64,000 nt of DNA from Flavobacterium hydrophilum (GTDB lineage Bacteria > Bacteroidota > Bacteroidia > Flavobacteriales > Flavobacteriaceae), in assembly GCF_003202405.1 (NCBI RefSeq), contig NZ_QJHL01000003.1:372001-436000 (forward strand), in the 5' to 3' direction. Numbering within the stretch: position 1 is the first letter of the stretch; each line of letters opens with the position of its first letter. Shown piece by piece: positions 8,178 to 17,472 of the stretch. The translations under genes and the position numbers were made by a program. The notes under the pieces are model-generated. The model was not told the DNA's origin and made no database searches. It worked only from the letters and a program-made list of their open reading frames with translations.

Positions 8178-8492
8178 TTTTTTTGAAGGCGGTAAAGGTA
8201 AAGTTATTAGAATGGAATGGCAATTTTTTGCTAGTATAAAATTCCGGCCCAGGGGTACTTTTGTAGAAAAGAGGTCAAAAGTTGGAGTAAAATAATAATT
8301 TAGTAAACTTTTGTTATTTTTTTGCGGGATGCATATTTTATGAAATAAATCGACTTAATTATATAATTGAAAATTTTTATAATAAATAAATGAGTAATTC
8401 ATTTTTTTTATACGTAAAAGTACGTATACGTAGTCTATTTTAAAATCATTATAAATAACAACGAAATGGTTGTAGTTGATGTCTATTTGCGC
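8178..8492. promoter_or_regulatory. Non-coding region upstream of sdhC, with TACGTA cluster
   Basis: Between the divergent mvaS and sdhC genes there is no credible reading frame. It contains three copies of the palindrome TACGTA at 8411-8416, 8421-8426 and 8427-8432, about 60-80 bases before the sdhC -7 element. This spacing fits an operator, but no regulator is identified. Confidence 0.4.
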
Positions 8493-8500
8493 TATTTTTG
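8470..8500 (+). promoter_or_regulatory. sdhCAB promoter
   Basis: TTG at 8470-8472 is followed after 20 bases by TATTTTTG at 8493-8500, an exact match to the Bacteroidota TAnnTTTG -7 element. The sdhC start lies 33 bases further on. Confidence 0.7.
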
Positions 8501-8533
8501 CTTAATTTTTTAAAACAAACTACTTAAACAATT

Positions 8534-9199
8534 ATGGCACAATCTGCACTATTGAATGCTTCCATCTTAAAGAAAGTCGCAATGGCTCTTTCGGGAATAT
8601 TCTTAATCACGTTTTTAGCGCTGCATGTTTCCTTAAATTTTATTTCTATTTTGAGTGAAGACGTTTTTAACGAGGCATCTCACTTTATGGGTTACAATCC
8701 GCTGATACAATATGTAATGCAACCGGTTTTGGCAATCGGAGTAATTTTCCATTTCATAATGGGATTTGTACTGACTATTCAAAACAGAGCTGCAAGACCA
8801 ATTGCTTACGCAAATTACAACGGAGCTGCAAATGCTTCATGGAGTTCCAGAAATATGATTATTTCAGGATTGGTTATCCTGGCTTTCTTAGGATTGCATT
8901 TTTATGATTTTTGGTTTCCTGAGGTTGCCTATAAATATATTGCAGGTAATGAGCCGGATGCTACAAGATATTATGGAGAATTAGTTCATAAATTCCATGA
9001 TCCGATTCGTACAGGATTATACTGTATTTCTTTCATCCTTTTAGGATTTCACTTATGGCACGGATTTGCATCTTCTCTTCAGTCTGTAGGGATGCACAAT
9101 AAATATTCAAGATTTTTGGCAAAAGTTGGTTACTGGTTCTCAGTTGTAGTTCCTGCTGCTTTTGTAATTATCGCCTTATTTCATCATTTCAACCAATAA
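8534..9199 (+). CDS. sdhC: Succinate dehydrogenase cytochrome b subunit
   Basis: A 221-residue integral membrane protein with five hydrophobic helices, as in the single-polypeptide di-heme anchor of Bacillus/Wolinella-type complex II. Candidate heme-ligand histidines lie in the helices (His31 in FLALHVSLNF, and those in IFHFIMGF, LGLHFYDFW and LLGFHLWHGF). It anchors SdhAB and passes electrons to menaquinone. sdhA starts 15 bases after its stop, so the genes form one operon. Confidence 0.95.
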   Translation: MAQSALLNASILKKVAMALSGIFLITFLALHVSLNFISILSEDVFNEASHFMGYNPLIQYVMQPVLAIGVIFHFIMGFVLTIQNRAARPIAYANYNGAANASWSSRNMIISGLVILAFLGLHFYDFWFPEVAYKYIAGNEPDATRYYGELVHKFHDPIRTGLYCISFILLGFHLWHGFASSLQSVGMHNKYSRFLAKVGYWFSVVVPAAFVIIALFHHFNQ

Positions 9200-9214
9200 T
9201 TAATATCAATTATA

Positions 9215-11215
9215 ATGGCATTAGATTCAAAAATTCCAAATGGTCCTATAGCGGACAAATGGACAAATTATAAAGATCATATTAATTTAGTAAACCCTGC
9301 TAACAAACGTAATTTAGATATTATCATTGTTGGTACAGGTTTGGCTGGAGGTTCTGCTGCGGCAACTTTAGCTGAATTAGGGTATAACGTAAAAGCATTT
9401 TGTTTTCAGGATTCACCTCGTCGTGCGCACTCTATCGCTGCACAAGGGGGTATCAATGCTGCAAAAAACTATAAAGGTGACGGTGACTCTGTTTACAGAT
9501 TGTTCTACGATACTGTAAAAGGGGGTGACTACCGTGCACGTGAGGCAAACGTTCACCGTTTGGCTGAAGTTTCTGCTAATATTATTGACCAGTGTGTGGC
9601 TCAAGGGGTGCCATTGGCTCGTGAATATGGCGGACTTTTGGATAACCGTTCTTTTGGAGGAACTTTGGTTTCCCGTACATTTTACGCACAAGGACAAACT
9701 GGTCAGCAGTTATTGTTAGGAGCTTATTCTGCGATGAACCGTCAGATTGGTCGTGGAAAAGTAAAAATGTACAACCGTCACGAAATGCTTGATTTAGTAA
9801 TCGTTGACGGAAAAGCAAGAGGTATTATCGCCCGTAACTTAATCACAGGAGAAATAGAAAGACATTCTGCTCACGCTGTAGTAATTGGATCAGGAGGATA
9901 CGGAAACGTATTTTTCCTTTCTACAAATGCTATGGGAAGTAACGCAACAGCAGCATGGAAAATTCATAAAAAAGGAGCATTTTTCGCAAATCCTTGTTAC
10001 ACACAAATTCACCCAACCTGTATTCCGGTTTCTGGAGATCACCAGTCAAAACTGACGTTGATGTCTGAATCGTTACGTAATGACGGTCGTATCTGGGTTC
10101 CTGCAAAATTAGAAGATGCTCAGGCAATTCGTGAAGGAAAGAAAAAAGCGACTGATTTATCTGAAGCAGAAAGAGATTATTTCTTAGAAAGAAGATATCC
10201 TGCTTTTGGTAACCTTGTACCTCGTGATGTTGCATCTCGTGCTGCAAAAGAAAGATGTGATGCCGGTTTTGGAGTAAATAAAACAGGTGAAGCGGTTTAC
10301 CTTGATTTTGCTGCCGCTATCGAACGTTACGGAAAAGAAGCAGCTTATGTAAAAGGATTGGATGCTGATGATAAAGCATTAGTAACTAAACTGGGAACTG
10401 ACATCGTGAAAAGCAAATACGGAAACTTATTCCAAATGTATTTGAAAATTGTTGATGAAAATCCATATGTTACGCCAATGATGATTTATCCTGCGGTTCA
10501 CTACACAATGGGTGGAACATGGGTTGATTATAACTTAATGACTACAATTCCGGGATGTTTCTCAATCGGTGAATCTAACTTCTCTGATCACGGAGCAAAC
10601 AGACTTGGAGCTTCTGCTTTGATGCAGGGATTAGCTGACGGATATTTTGTATTGCCATACACAATCGGAGATTACTTAGCTCCGGATATTAAAATGGGAC
10701 CAATCTCTACAGATTTGCCGGAATTCGTTGAAGCTGAAAAAGCGGTTAAAGATCAAATCGACAGATTTATCAATAATAACGGAACGCATTCTGTAGATTA
10801 TTTCCACAAGAAATTAGGAAAAATCATGTGGGATAAAGTAGGTATGGCGCGTAATGAAAAAGGATTAAACGAAGCTATCGTTGAAATCGCTGCTTTACGC
10901 GAAGAGTTTTACAGAGATGTAAAAGTTCCTGGAAGCGCTAACGAATTTAATCAGGAATTAGAAAAAGCAACCCGTGTTGCCGATTTCTTAGAATTAGGAG
11001 AATTGTTTGCGAAAGATGCTTTACACCGTAATGAATCTTGTGGAGGTCACTTCCGTGAGGAGTACCAGACAGAAGAAGGAGAAGCACTTCGTGACGATGA
11101 TAACTTTGCATACGTTGCAGCCTGGGAATACAAAGGAAAACCAAGTGATGCAGTGTTACACAAAGAACCTCTTAATTACGAAAACATTAAATTAGTTCAA
11201 AGAAGCTACAAATAA
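9215..11215 (+). CDS. sdhA: Succinate dehydrogenase flavoprotein subunit
   Basis: A 666-residue flavoprotein that oxidises succinate to fumarate. The dinucleotide-binding motif [14 protein letters not shown] is at about 37-50. His72 in [11 protein letters not shown] is the expected site of covalent FAD attachment. Active-site segments HPTCIP and [15 protein letters not shown], and the later [17 protein letters not shown], are all present. The length fits the long Bacteroidota/Wolinella-type subunit. It is separated from sdhB by 94 bases carrying an inverted simple-sequence block. Confidence 0.97.
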   Translation: MALDSKIPNGPIADKWTNYKDHINLVNPANKRNLDIIIVGTGLAGGSAAATLAELGYNVKAFCFQDSPRRAHSIAAQGGINAAKNYKGDGDSVYRLFYDTVKGGDYRAREANVHRLAEVSANIIDQCVAQGVPLAREYGGLLDNRSFGGTLVSRTFYAQGQTGQQLLLGAYSAMNRQIGRGKVKMYNRHEMLDLVIVDGKARGIIARNLITGEIERHSAHAVVIGSGGYGNVFFLSTNAMGSNATAAWKIHKKGAFFANPCYTQIHPTCIPVSGDHQSKLTLMSESLRNDGRIWVPAKLEDAQAIREGKKKATDLSEAERDYFLERRYPAFGNLVPRDVASRAAKERCDAGFGVNKTGEAVYLDFAAAIERYGKEAAYVKGLDADDKALVTKLGTDIVKSKYGNLFQMYLKIVDENPYVTPMMIYPAVHYTMGGTWVDYNLMTTIPGCFSIGESNFSDHGANRLGASALMQGLADGYFVLPYTIGDYLAPDIKMGPISTDLPEFVEAEKAVKDQIDRFINNNGTHSVDYFHKKLGKIMWDKVGMARNEKGLNEAIVEIAALREEFYRDVKVPGSANEFNQELEKATRVADFLELGELFAKDALHRNESCGGHFREEYQTEEGEALRDDDNFAYVAAWEYKGKPSDAVLHKEPLNYENIKLVQRSYK

Positions 11216-11223
11216 GAATTTGG

Positions 11224-11296
11224 TCGAAAGCCCAAAGTCTTAAAGTCCAAAGACAAATGTGTCAGGCGACTTTCGACTTTCGACTTTATGACTTTC
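11224..11296. repeat. Inverted AAAGTC/GACTTT block between sdhA and sdhB
   Basis: Two AAAGTC units at 11234-11239 and 11242-11247 face four GACTTT units at 11268-11273, 11275-11280, 11282-11287 and 11290-11295. The transcript between sdhA and sdhB can fold into a hairpin. There is no T run, so it is not an obvious terminator. RNA processing or stability control of the operon is possible. Confidence 0.6.
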
Positions 11297-11309
11297 AAAC
11301 TAAAACGGT

Positions 11310-12056
11310 ATGAAACTTACATTAAAAATATGGCGTCAGAAAAACGCCCAGGATAAAGGAGGAATCGTTGATTACCCAATCGACGGAATCGAACCGGATA
11401 TGTCTTTCCTTGAAATGCTTGACGTTCTTAACGAACAATTAATCAATAAAGGAGAAGAACCTGTAGCATTTGACCACGATTGTCGTGAAGGAATCTGCGG
11501 AATGTGTTCTTTATTCATCAATGGTGAAGCACACGGACCGGACAGAGGTGTTACAACTTGTCAGTTACACATGCGTATGTTCAAAGATGGTGATACGATT
11601 TTTATCGAGCCATTCAGAGCAAAAGCTTTCCCTGTGATTAAAGATTTAGTGGTTGACAGAAGTTCATTCGACAGAATTCAGCATGCAGGAGGATTTATCT
11701 CTGTAAATACTTCAGGAAATACAATTGATGCAAATACAATTCCAATCAACAAAGACGATGCAGACAAATCATTTGATGCTGCTGCGTGTATTGGTTGTGG
11801 AGCTTGTGTGGCCACTTGTAAAAATTCATCAGCAATGTTATTTGTTGGTGCAAAAGTATCTCAGTACGCATTGTTACCACAAGGTAAAGTTGAAGCTACA
11901 GAGCGTGTACTAAACATGGTTCACCAAATGGATTTAGAAGGTTTTGGTAACTGTACCAACACCGGAGCTTGTGAAGTAGAATGCCCGAAAGGAATTTCTC
12001 TTGAAAATATCGCACGTATGAACCGTGAGTATTTAGCAGCAAGCTTAAAAGGATAA
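11310..12056 (+). CDS. sdhB: Succinate dehydrogenase iron-sulfur subunit
   Basis: A 248-residue electron-transfer subunit. A [2Fe-2S] ferredoxin-type site is at CREGICGMC with a later Cys in TTCQLH. The [4Fe-4S] motif is [11 protein letters not shown], and the third cluster uses CEVECPKGI together with CTNTGAC. It links the SdhA flavin to the SdhC hemes. It is the last gene of the operon and is followed by a strong terminator. Confidence 0.97.
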   Translation: MKLTLKIWRQKNAQDKGGIVDYPIDGIEPDMSFLEMLDVLNEQLINKGEEPVAFDHDCREGICGMCSLFINGEAHGPDRGVTTCQLHMRMFKDGDTIFIEPFRAKAFPVIKDLVVDRSSFDRIQHAGGFISVNTSGNTIDANTIPINKDDADKSFDAAACIGCGACVATCKNSSAMLFVGAKVSQYALLPQGKVEATERVLNMVHQMDLEGFGNCTNTGACEVECPKGISLENIARMNREYLAASLKG

Positions 12057-12087
12057 TTTAATTAGCTTTCAGGCTTTGAATAATATA

Positions 12088-12117
12088 AACGTCCCGGCAA
12101 ATCGGGGCGTTTTTTTG
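12088..12117 (+). terminator. Terminator of sdhCAB
   Basis: AACGTCCCG pairs with CGGGGCGTT and is followed by seven T residues. Confidence 0.85.
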
Positions 12118-12208
12118 TAGTATAAATAATCTTAATATTTTGTTTACATTTGAAGGAAAAATGCTTTCCTATTTAATAAAAAAGCATTGTAAAATCAATT
12201 AAAAATAT

Positions 12209-13060
12209 ATGAAAAAAAAACTACTACTATTGTTGCTAACTTCTTTTGTAATCGCTTGTTCCAGTGATTCAGAATCAGATGATTCTCAAAACCCATCATC
12301 TTCCAGCAGAATAAAAAAAATTGAAGAAATTCAAAACGGTGTGGTAATCAAAACAACTGATTATGAATATAACAGTTCTGGGAACATTTCTAAGATAACT
12401 GTAAAAGATCAGGCGAAATTTTACCAATCAACATATAATTATGATTCTGCTAATAAAATGATTAGCTGGAATCTAAAAGAATATTATATATCCAGTCCTT
12501 CTGATGTAATAGAACAATTGAATTCACTGGAATATACCAATGGACTGATTACTAATATTTGTATTGATCGAAAAGAAAAAGAATCGGGTTATGTAACAAA
12601 CTCAATCGATAGGATTAGTCATACCTATTCGAACTCTGGTCTGACATCTATAAAACATTATATTCCGATTACCGGAGATGAAGATGCAGTATGTTCTGAT
12701 GTCTCAGATGTCAGTAATGAGGAGTTATTTGAATACTCTAATGGGAATTTAATTCGTTATGAAGCACCAGGGATGGGTTTCTTTGACGAATATTATAAAA
12801 TAGAGCATGACGAAGGGAATAATTATTTATCAGGAATAAAACCAGATGCATTTAGATACATCTATGGGAGTCAAGTATCTGTGAATAATTTAAAAAAGAT
12901 AAATGTATATGATGCTTATTCTGATAAACTCACGGCTACAGTTCAATTTGAAAACACTTATGATAAAAATAAAAACATTATAAAAGCTGTAGAAAAATAT
13001 TATTACGCAGGCACTACAACTCCGTCTAATACTACAACGATGAATTATTATTATTACTAA
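12209..13060 (+). CDS. Lipoprotein of unknown function
   Basis: 283 residues. The N-terminus MKKKLLLLLLTSFVIACSS is a lipoprotein signal with Cys17 as the lipidation site, followed by a Ser/Asp-rich linker. The body carries several degenerate strands of the form YEYNSSGNISKI, YNYDSANKMISW, YSNSGLTSI and EYSNGNLIRYE, spaced like YD/RHS-type beta repeats. I infer a surface or periplasmic beta-rich lipoprotein. It is monocistronic between two terminators. Confidence 0.75.
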   Translation: MKKKLLLLLLTSFVIACSSDSESDDSQNPSSSSRIKKIEEIQNGVVIKTTDYEYNSSGNISKITVKDQAKFYQSTYNYDSANKMISWNLKEYYISSPSDVIEQLNSLEYTNGLITNICIDRKEKESGYVTNSIDRISHTYSNSGLTSIKHYIPITGDEDAVCSDVSDVSNEELFEYSNGNLIRYEAPGMGFFDEYYKIEHDEGNNYLSGIKPDAFRYIYGSQVSVNNLKKINVYDAYSDKLTATVQFENTYDKNKNIIKAVEKYYYAGTTTPSNTTTMNYYYY

Positions 13061-13117
13061 TCCATAAGTCAAAGACGAAAGAACGAACCAAGCTTTATGT
13101 TAAAAAAAGTTTCCTTA

Positions 13118-13150
13118 AAACGCATTCATCAATTTGAATGCGTCTTTTGT
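13118..13150. terminator. Terminator between convergent genes
   Basis: ACGCATTCA pairs with TGAATGCGT around a short loop, followed by a T-rich tail. It lies between the lipoprotein gene and the convergent hexosaminidase gene. Confidence 0.7.
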
Positions 13151-13153
13151 TTT

Positions 13154-15451
13154 CTATTCATAATACAATTGCGAAGCACTAATTTCCTGCTTTTCTTTTC
13201 CTTCCTGCTGAATAAAACAGCTTAAAGTAGTTCCTCCGGTTAAATCAAAATAGCTGATGTTGAATTTATGGAAACCTTTCTCCAGTTTTACAGCTCCATG
13301 CGCTTCATTGAGCCAATGAATACCATCGTTATTGACGATTAATTCATTGTCGATAAAAAGCTTCGATCCGTCATCTGAAAGTGTCGAAAAGGTATAATTT
13401 TCGGTTTCGGGAATATAAATGTATCCGTCAAATTTTAAACCGATATAACGCTCTGTTTTGGTCTTCCATTTTTCACTGCTGATTACGCCTTCAAAAATGC
13501 CTGAAGTAACAGGTTTTACTAATTCTAAATCCTGAACTTGTTGAAATAAAGTTCCAGTGTAATAGTCAAATTTTAAACCTTTTTTAGAAGGTTTTATCGC
13601 TAAAGCCGATTTTAAATCCGGATTTCGAACCAGTATTTTATTAATGGAGCTTTTTCGTCCACTTTCGCTGATCTGAACTGTTTTTATAATTCTGTATTCT
13701 CCTTTTGGGATATTTATCGTTACTGGTTTTATATACAATTCTGCGGTTTCATCAGGATTATAGCCGTCAATGGTGTAGAAAATTTTTCCGTTTTTGATGG
13801 TTGGTTTTAAATCTAAAAGATATTTTGATGCGATTAAAGCTGTTTCGGTCGAGCCGAAGGGTACTGGAACTTTATACAATCTCTCTTGTCGTTCTAATTT
13901 TTCTAAATGATATGGAAGCTGATTCTGAATAAAATGTTCGTAATTTTTATGCTGCGGTTCTGTCCACGCAATTTCTGCCAAAGCAAATAATCGGGGGTAC
14001 AACATATAATTGAGTTTTGCCGGACTTGTCAAATATTCAGACCATAGATTGGCCTGCACACCCATAATATATTTCTGTTCTTCAACGGTTAAACTGTCTG
14101 CCGGTGTCGGGTTGTAATGATATACTTTTTCTAAAGTACTCAATCGTCCAACGGTAAGTGGCTCTTCCGGAGAAAATCCCTGATTATAGTCAAAATAAAC
14201 CGTTCCTTCCGGAGTCATCACGACAGGATGTTTCAGTTTTGCAGCGTGAATTCCACCTGATTCTCCCCGCCACGACATCACTGCTGCATTTGGAGCCAAT
14301 CCTCCTTCGAGAATTTCATCCCAGCCAAAAATCTGCCTTCCGTTTGCATTGAGAAATTTTTCAATTCTTTTGATGAAATAACTTTGAAGTTCATGCTCAT
14401 CTTTCAATCCAAGGTCTTTTATTCTCTTTTGGCAGTTCGGACAGACTTTCCATCTTGTTTTCGGGCATTCATCTCCACCGATATGGATGCTTTTACTTGG
14501 AAATAATGTCAATACTTCTTTCAAAACATCTTCTAAAAAAGTAAAGGTTTCTTCTTTTCCGGCACAAAATACATCTTCAAAAACACCCCACGATTCTACA
14601 ACTTTATAATTTCGATCTGGAAAACAGGATAAATTTGGGTAAGCCGTTACCGCCGCTGAAGCATGGCCGGGCATTTCGATTTCGGGAATTATATTTACAT
14701 AATGCTCTTCGGCAAACTTAACAATGTCTTTAATTTCTTCCTGAGTATAGAATCCGCCGTATGGATTTCCATCGAAAAAAAACGGAGATCTTTCAAATTT
14801 ATTCCCTACTAAAGTCTGTGCTCTTTTTGAACCAATTTGAGTTAGTTTAGGATACTTTTTAATCTCAATTCGCCAGCCCTGATCGTCAGTTAAGTGCCAA
14901 TGAAAGGTGTTTAATTTATAACTGGACATTTGTGCAATAAAATCTTTTATAACAGCAACAGAAAAAAAGTGACGGCAGACATCTAAGTGTAAACCGCGAT
15001 ACCCGTACCGTGGCTGATCTCGAACGATTACACACGGAAGTTTTATTTCTTTTTTTGAAGGATCATTTGGCAAAAACTGCAATAAAGTCTGAACAGCATA
15101 AAATAATCCTTGTTCCTGACCGCTGACTAAAATTTTATTTGCTGAAATTTCAACTTTATACGCCTCTTTTGACGGAAATTTTTCGGTTGTATCGAACTCA
15201 ATTTTAAAGTTTGATTTTTTCGAATCTGTAATTGAATTTACAGCCGACTCAAAAATTTCTGCCGACTTTGATTCTTTCGGAGTAAATTTATTGTTCTTAA
15301 AAGTAACCTGAATTTTTCCGTTGAGGCGAATGCTGTCTCCCGTTAATTGATAAAAATTTGGCTGCGGAATTATAGAATTGTTTAACCCAGGATTTTGTGC
15401 ATCTGAAATTGAGCAAATAAATAAAAAAACGAAAAACAGGATTTTGTTCAT
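13154..15451 (-). CDS. Secreted GH20 beta-N-acetylhexosaminidase with PA14 domain
   Basis: 765 residues when started at the Met that opens a clean signal peptide (MNKILFFVFLFICSISDAQ). A longer in-frame start 12 codons upstream would bury that signal. A GH20b-type N-terminal domain leads into the catalytic barrel (RGLHLDVCRHFF, FHWHLTDDQGWR) and the catalytic Asp-Glu pair in HIGGDECP. The last 130 residues (GLKFDYYTGTLF to the end, with YTFSTLSDDGSKLFID) look like a PA14 carbohydrate-binding module. It removes terminal GlcNAc/GalNAc from glycans or chitin oligomers outside the cytoplasm. A DeoR regulator is divergent. Confidence 0.93.
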   Translation of the reverse strand: MNKILFFVFLFICSISDAQNPGLNNSIIPQPNFYQLTGDSIRLNGKIQVTFKNNKFTPKESKSAEIFESAVNSITDSKKSNFKIEFDTTEKFPSKEAYKVEISANKILVSGQEQGLFYAVQTLLQFLPNDPSKKEIKLPCVIVRDQPRYGYRGLHLDVCRHFFSVAVIKDFIAQMSSYKLNTFHWHLTDDQGWRIEIKKYPKLTQIGSKRAQTLVGNKFERSPFFFDGNPYGGFYTQEEIKDIVKFAEEHYVNIIPEIEMPGHASAAVTAYPNLSCFPDRNYKVVESWGVFEDVFCAGKEETFTFLEDVLKEVLTLFPSKSIHIGGDECPKTRWKVCPNCQKRIKDLGLKDEHELQSYFIKRIEKFLNANGRQIFGWDEILEGGLAPNAAVMSWRGESGGIHAAKLKHPVVMTPEGTVYFDYNQGFSPEEPLTVGRLSTLEKVYHYNPTPADSLTVEEQKYIMGVQANLWSEYLTSPAKLNYMLYPRLFALAEIAWTEPQHKNYEHFIQNQLPYHLEKLERQERLYKVPVPFGSTETALIASKYLLDLKPTIKNGKIFYTIDGYNPDETAELYIKPVTINIPKGEYRIIKTVQISESGRKSSINKILVRNPDLKSALAIKPSKKGLKFDYYTGTLFQQVQDLELVKPVTSGIFEGVISSEKWKTKTERYIGLKFDGYIYIPETENYTFSTLSDDGSKLFIDNELIVNNDGIHWLNEAHGAVKLEKGFHKFNISYFDLTGGTTLSCFIQQEGKEKQEISASQLYYE

Positions 15452-15482
15452 AATGATAATTTTATTTTTAAGAAATATTAGA

Positions 15483-15498
15483 TGCAAAAAAAATGCAG
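15483..15498. promoter_or_regulatory. TGCA-N8-TGCA motif upstream of the hexosaminidase gene
   Basis: TGCAAAAAAAATGCAG is the exact reverse complement of the 16 bases at 20552-20567 upstream of the GntP-type permease. Half of the motif is an A tract, so chance is not excluded. It lies 32 bases before the hexosaminidase start. Confidence 0.35.
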
Positions 15499-15569
15499 CT
15501 TTAAAAAAGCTTTTGATCCTTTAAAATTAAGGTTTTTTTAAGTTAGTCATTTGTTTCAGAAATTGTTTC

Positions 15570-15584
15570 GCAATATTATTGCAA
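15570..15584 (+). promoter_or_regulatory. Operator-like palindrome before the DeoR gene
   Basis: GCAATATTATTGCAA contains the perfect palindrome GCAATA-T-TATTGC. It matches 13 of 15 bases of GCAAAATGATTGCAA at 20565-20579, upstream of the permease operon. It sits nine bases before the TACTTTTG -7 element at 15593-15600, a good position for repression or autoregulation. Confidence 0.6.
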
Positions 15585-15592
15585 TATTTTTT

Positions 15593-15600
15593 TACTTTTG
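15593..15600 (+). promoter_or_regulatory. TACTTTTG -7 element of the DeoR gene
   Basis: An exact TAnnTTTG match 22 bases before the ATG of the DeoR-type regulator. Confidence 0.6.
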
Positions 15601-15621
15601 TATTCCTAAATTCGATTCCAA

Positions 15622-16395
15622 ATGAATGAAAATGAATTAGTAAATCTTACTAAAGAAGAACGTAAAAATCATATCTTAAAGGAAATCAACTTACACACAA
15701 GAGTAAGTTTTGAAACACTTTCTGTAAAATTAGGTGTTTCTGAAGATACGGTAAGACGTGATATAAATGAACTTGAATCAGAATCGTTATTAATCAAAGT
15801 GAAAGGCGGTGCAATGACAAAAGCCTATCACCATTCTTCTTCCAATCCTACTTATGCAGGTGAAGCAAAACAAATTATTGCGCAAAAAACTTTAGGCCTT
15901 CTTCATGACGGAATGGTTTTATTAATTGGCGGTGGAACGACAATACGTGAATTTATCCGCTTAATTCCAAACGACATGAATCTTACTATTTTCACGGTTA
16001 CCGTTTTGTCAGCCGTTGAGCTTTTGGATAAACCCAATGTCAAAACGATCATGATTGGCGGCAGCATTTCGTCTTACAGTCAAATGTGTGTAAGCGGTGA
16101 TGTCTATAATCAGCTGGCCAATATTAAAGCTGATTTATTAATTTTAGGAACTAATGCTTTAGATATTGAAGGTGGCTTCTCAGATTCTGACTGGGAAACC
16201 GTCCAGGTGAAAAAAGCGATGATTCAGGCTGCTGAAAAAACAGCTATTCTTACTATTTCTGAAAAACTGGACACCGTTCTAAAAATGAAAATTGCCAACT
16301 TATCCGAAGTGAATTATGTGGTGACCGAAGTAGGTGCCGATCACGAAAGACTAAAATCGTATAAGAAGGCAGTTCCTGATTTAGTTTTTATCTAA
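15622..16395 (+). CDS. DeoR/GlpR family transcriptional regulator
   Basis: 257 residues. The N-terminal helix-turn-helix is RVSFETLSVKLGVSEDTVRRDINELE, with the family-typical LIKVKGGA after it. The C-terminal DeoR sensor domain (VLLIGGGTTIREFIRLIP, MIGGSISSYSQMCVSGD, LGTNALDIEGGFSD) binds phosphorylated sugars or similar effectors in characterised relatives. Neighbouring genes and the shared operator point to control of the convergent D-amino-acid operon and perhaps the divergent hexosaminidase. Its stop overlaps the dipeptidase stop by four bases. Confidence 0.92.
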   Translation: MNENELVNLTKEERKNHILKEINLHTRVSFETLSVKLGVSEDTVRRDINELESESLLIKVKGGAMTKAYHHSSSNPTYAGEAKQIIAQKTLGLLHDGMVLLIGGGTTIREFIRLIPNDMNLTIFTVTVLSAVELLDKPNVKTIMIGGSISSYSQMCVSGDVYNQLANIKADLLILGTNALDIEGGFSDSDWETVQVKKAMIQAAEKTAILTISEKLDTVLKMKIANLSEVNYVVTEVGADHERLKSYKKAVPDLVFI

Positions 16396-17462
16396 TCCCA
16401 GTTTTTCATTAAAAAATCAATCCAGTTTTGGTGAAAGACCTTATTTAGATCTTCATCAGAATAACCATTATTTTTAAAGATAAGAACGAGTTTTTGTAAA
16501 TCGGCAATTGTATTTAAATCATACGGAGACTGTTCTGTACCAAAAGCACCGTCAAGATCTGAACCAACCCCAATATGATTTGCATTTCCGGCCAATTGGC
16601 AAATATGATCCATGTGTTTGAAGATGGTTTCTAAATTGCAATTCATTTCTTTTGGATTCGAAACCCCTCTTTCCCAATTCGGAACCAGCATCCATGCATC
16701 TAAAGCACCTCCAATAACAGCTCCTCTCGATATTAATCTCTGAATCATTTCATCGCTGTATTGGCGATTATGATCTACCAGACTTCTGCAATTATTGTGA
16801 CTCGCCCAAACTGGTCCGTGATAATGATCTAAAGCCTGCCAAAAAGCATCATCGCATAAATGTGTTGCATCCAGAATTATATTCAAACGTTCCATTTCTT
16901 TTAATAAATCAATACCGTTTTGATTCATTTTTCCGGTGGCATCTGTTCCGTTTGCGTAACGTCCCGGACCGTAATGTGCAGGACCAATGGCACGCAATCC
17001 GTACTGGTATGCTTTCTCAACATACGAAAGATCAATTATAGAATCAGCACCTTCTAAACTCAAAATATATCCAATAGGTTTTTTATCATTTGGAGTCCCG
17101 TCATTCCACAAATCAATTTGTTTCTGAAGTGATTTTTTATCTGTAATCTGGGTTATTTCTCCAGCCTCTTCCATTGCTTTATACCACGTAAGCTGTCCCT
17201 GGGTTTGTGCCCATGCCTGTTCAGGAGAATTCCAGCCCGGAATAATGCTGTCGGGTTTTACAAACCTTGCAATTTGCGTTGCTACAACAATTCCGATATT
17301 GCCACGTCGCAAATCAGGAAAAGACACCGTTGCCCGTTCGCGATCTGGTTTGTCTGTCATTCCTTTTTCTAAATGACGCAGAGTTGGAACATCATTTCTT
17401 AAATCACGATTCCATTCCATCGCATTCATGCTCAGGTCTAAATGGGCGTCTATTATAAACAT
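16392..17462 (-). CDS. Membrane dipeptidase (renal dipeptidase family)
   Basis: About 356 residues from the Met of MFIIDAHLDLSMNAMEW. A longer frame would overlap the preceding gene by 56 bases and adds an unrelated N-terminus. The DAHLDL motif supplies the first metal ligands. ILDATHLCDDAFW and ASHNNCRSLVDHNRQYSDEMI are the later zinc-site segments, and GVGSDLDGAFG is also family-typical. Members hydrolyse dipeptides, often with a C-terminal D-residue. The gene is last in an operon of a permease, RidA and a D-serine dehydratase-like enzyme, so I infer release of D-amino acids from peptides. Confidence 0.9.
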   Translation of the reverse strand: MFIIDAHLDLSMNAMEWNRDLRNDVPTLRHLEKGMTDKPDRERATVSFPDLRRGNIGIVVATQIARFVKPDSIIPGWNSPEQAWAQTQGQLTWYKAMEEAGEITQITDKKSLQKQIDLWNDGTPNDKKPIGYILSLEGADSIIDLSYVEKAYQYGLRAIGPAHYGPGRYANGTDATGKMNQNGIDLLKEMERLNIILDATHLCDDAFWQALDHYHGPVWASHNNCRSLVDHNRQYSDEMIQRLISRGAVIGGALDAWMLVPNWERGVSNPKEMNCNLETIFKHMDHICQLAGNANHIGVGSDLDGAFGTEQSPYDLNTIADLQKLVLIFKNNGYSDEDLNKVFHQNWIDFLMKNWD

Positions 17463-17472
17463 ATATTTTGAC

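Noticed and set aside
9413..11195. Several open frames on both strands inside sdhA
   Set aside because: They are out-of-frame or antisense to the well-supported sdhA gene and have no recognisable domain or upstream signals.
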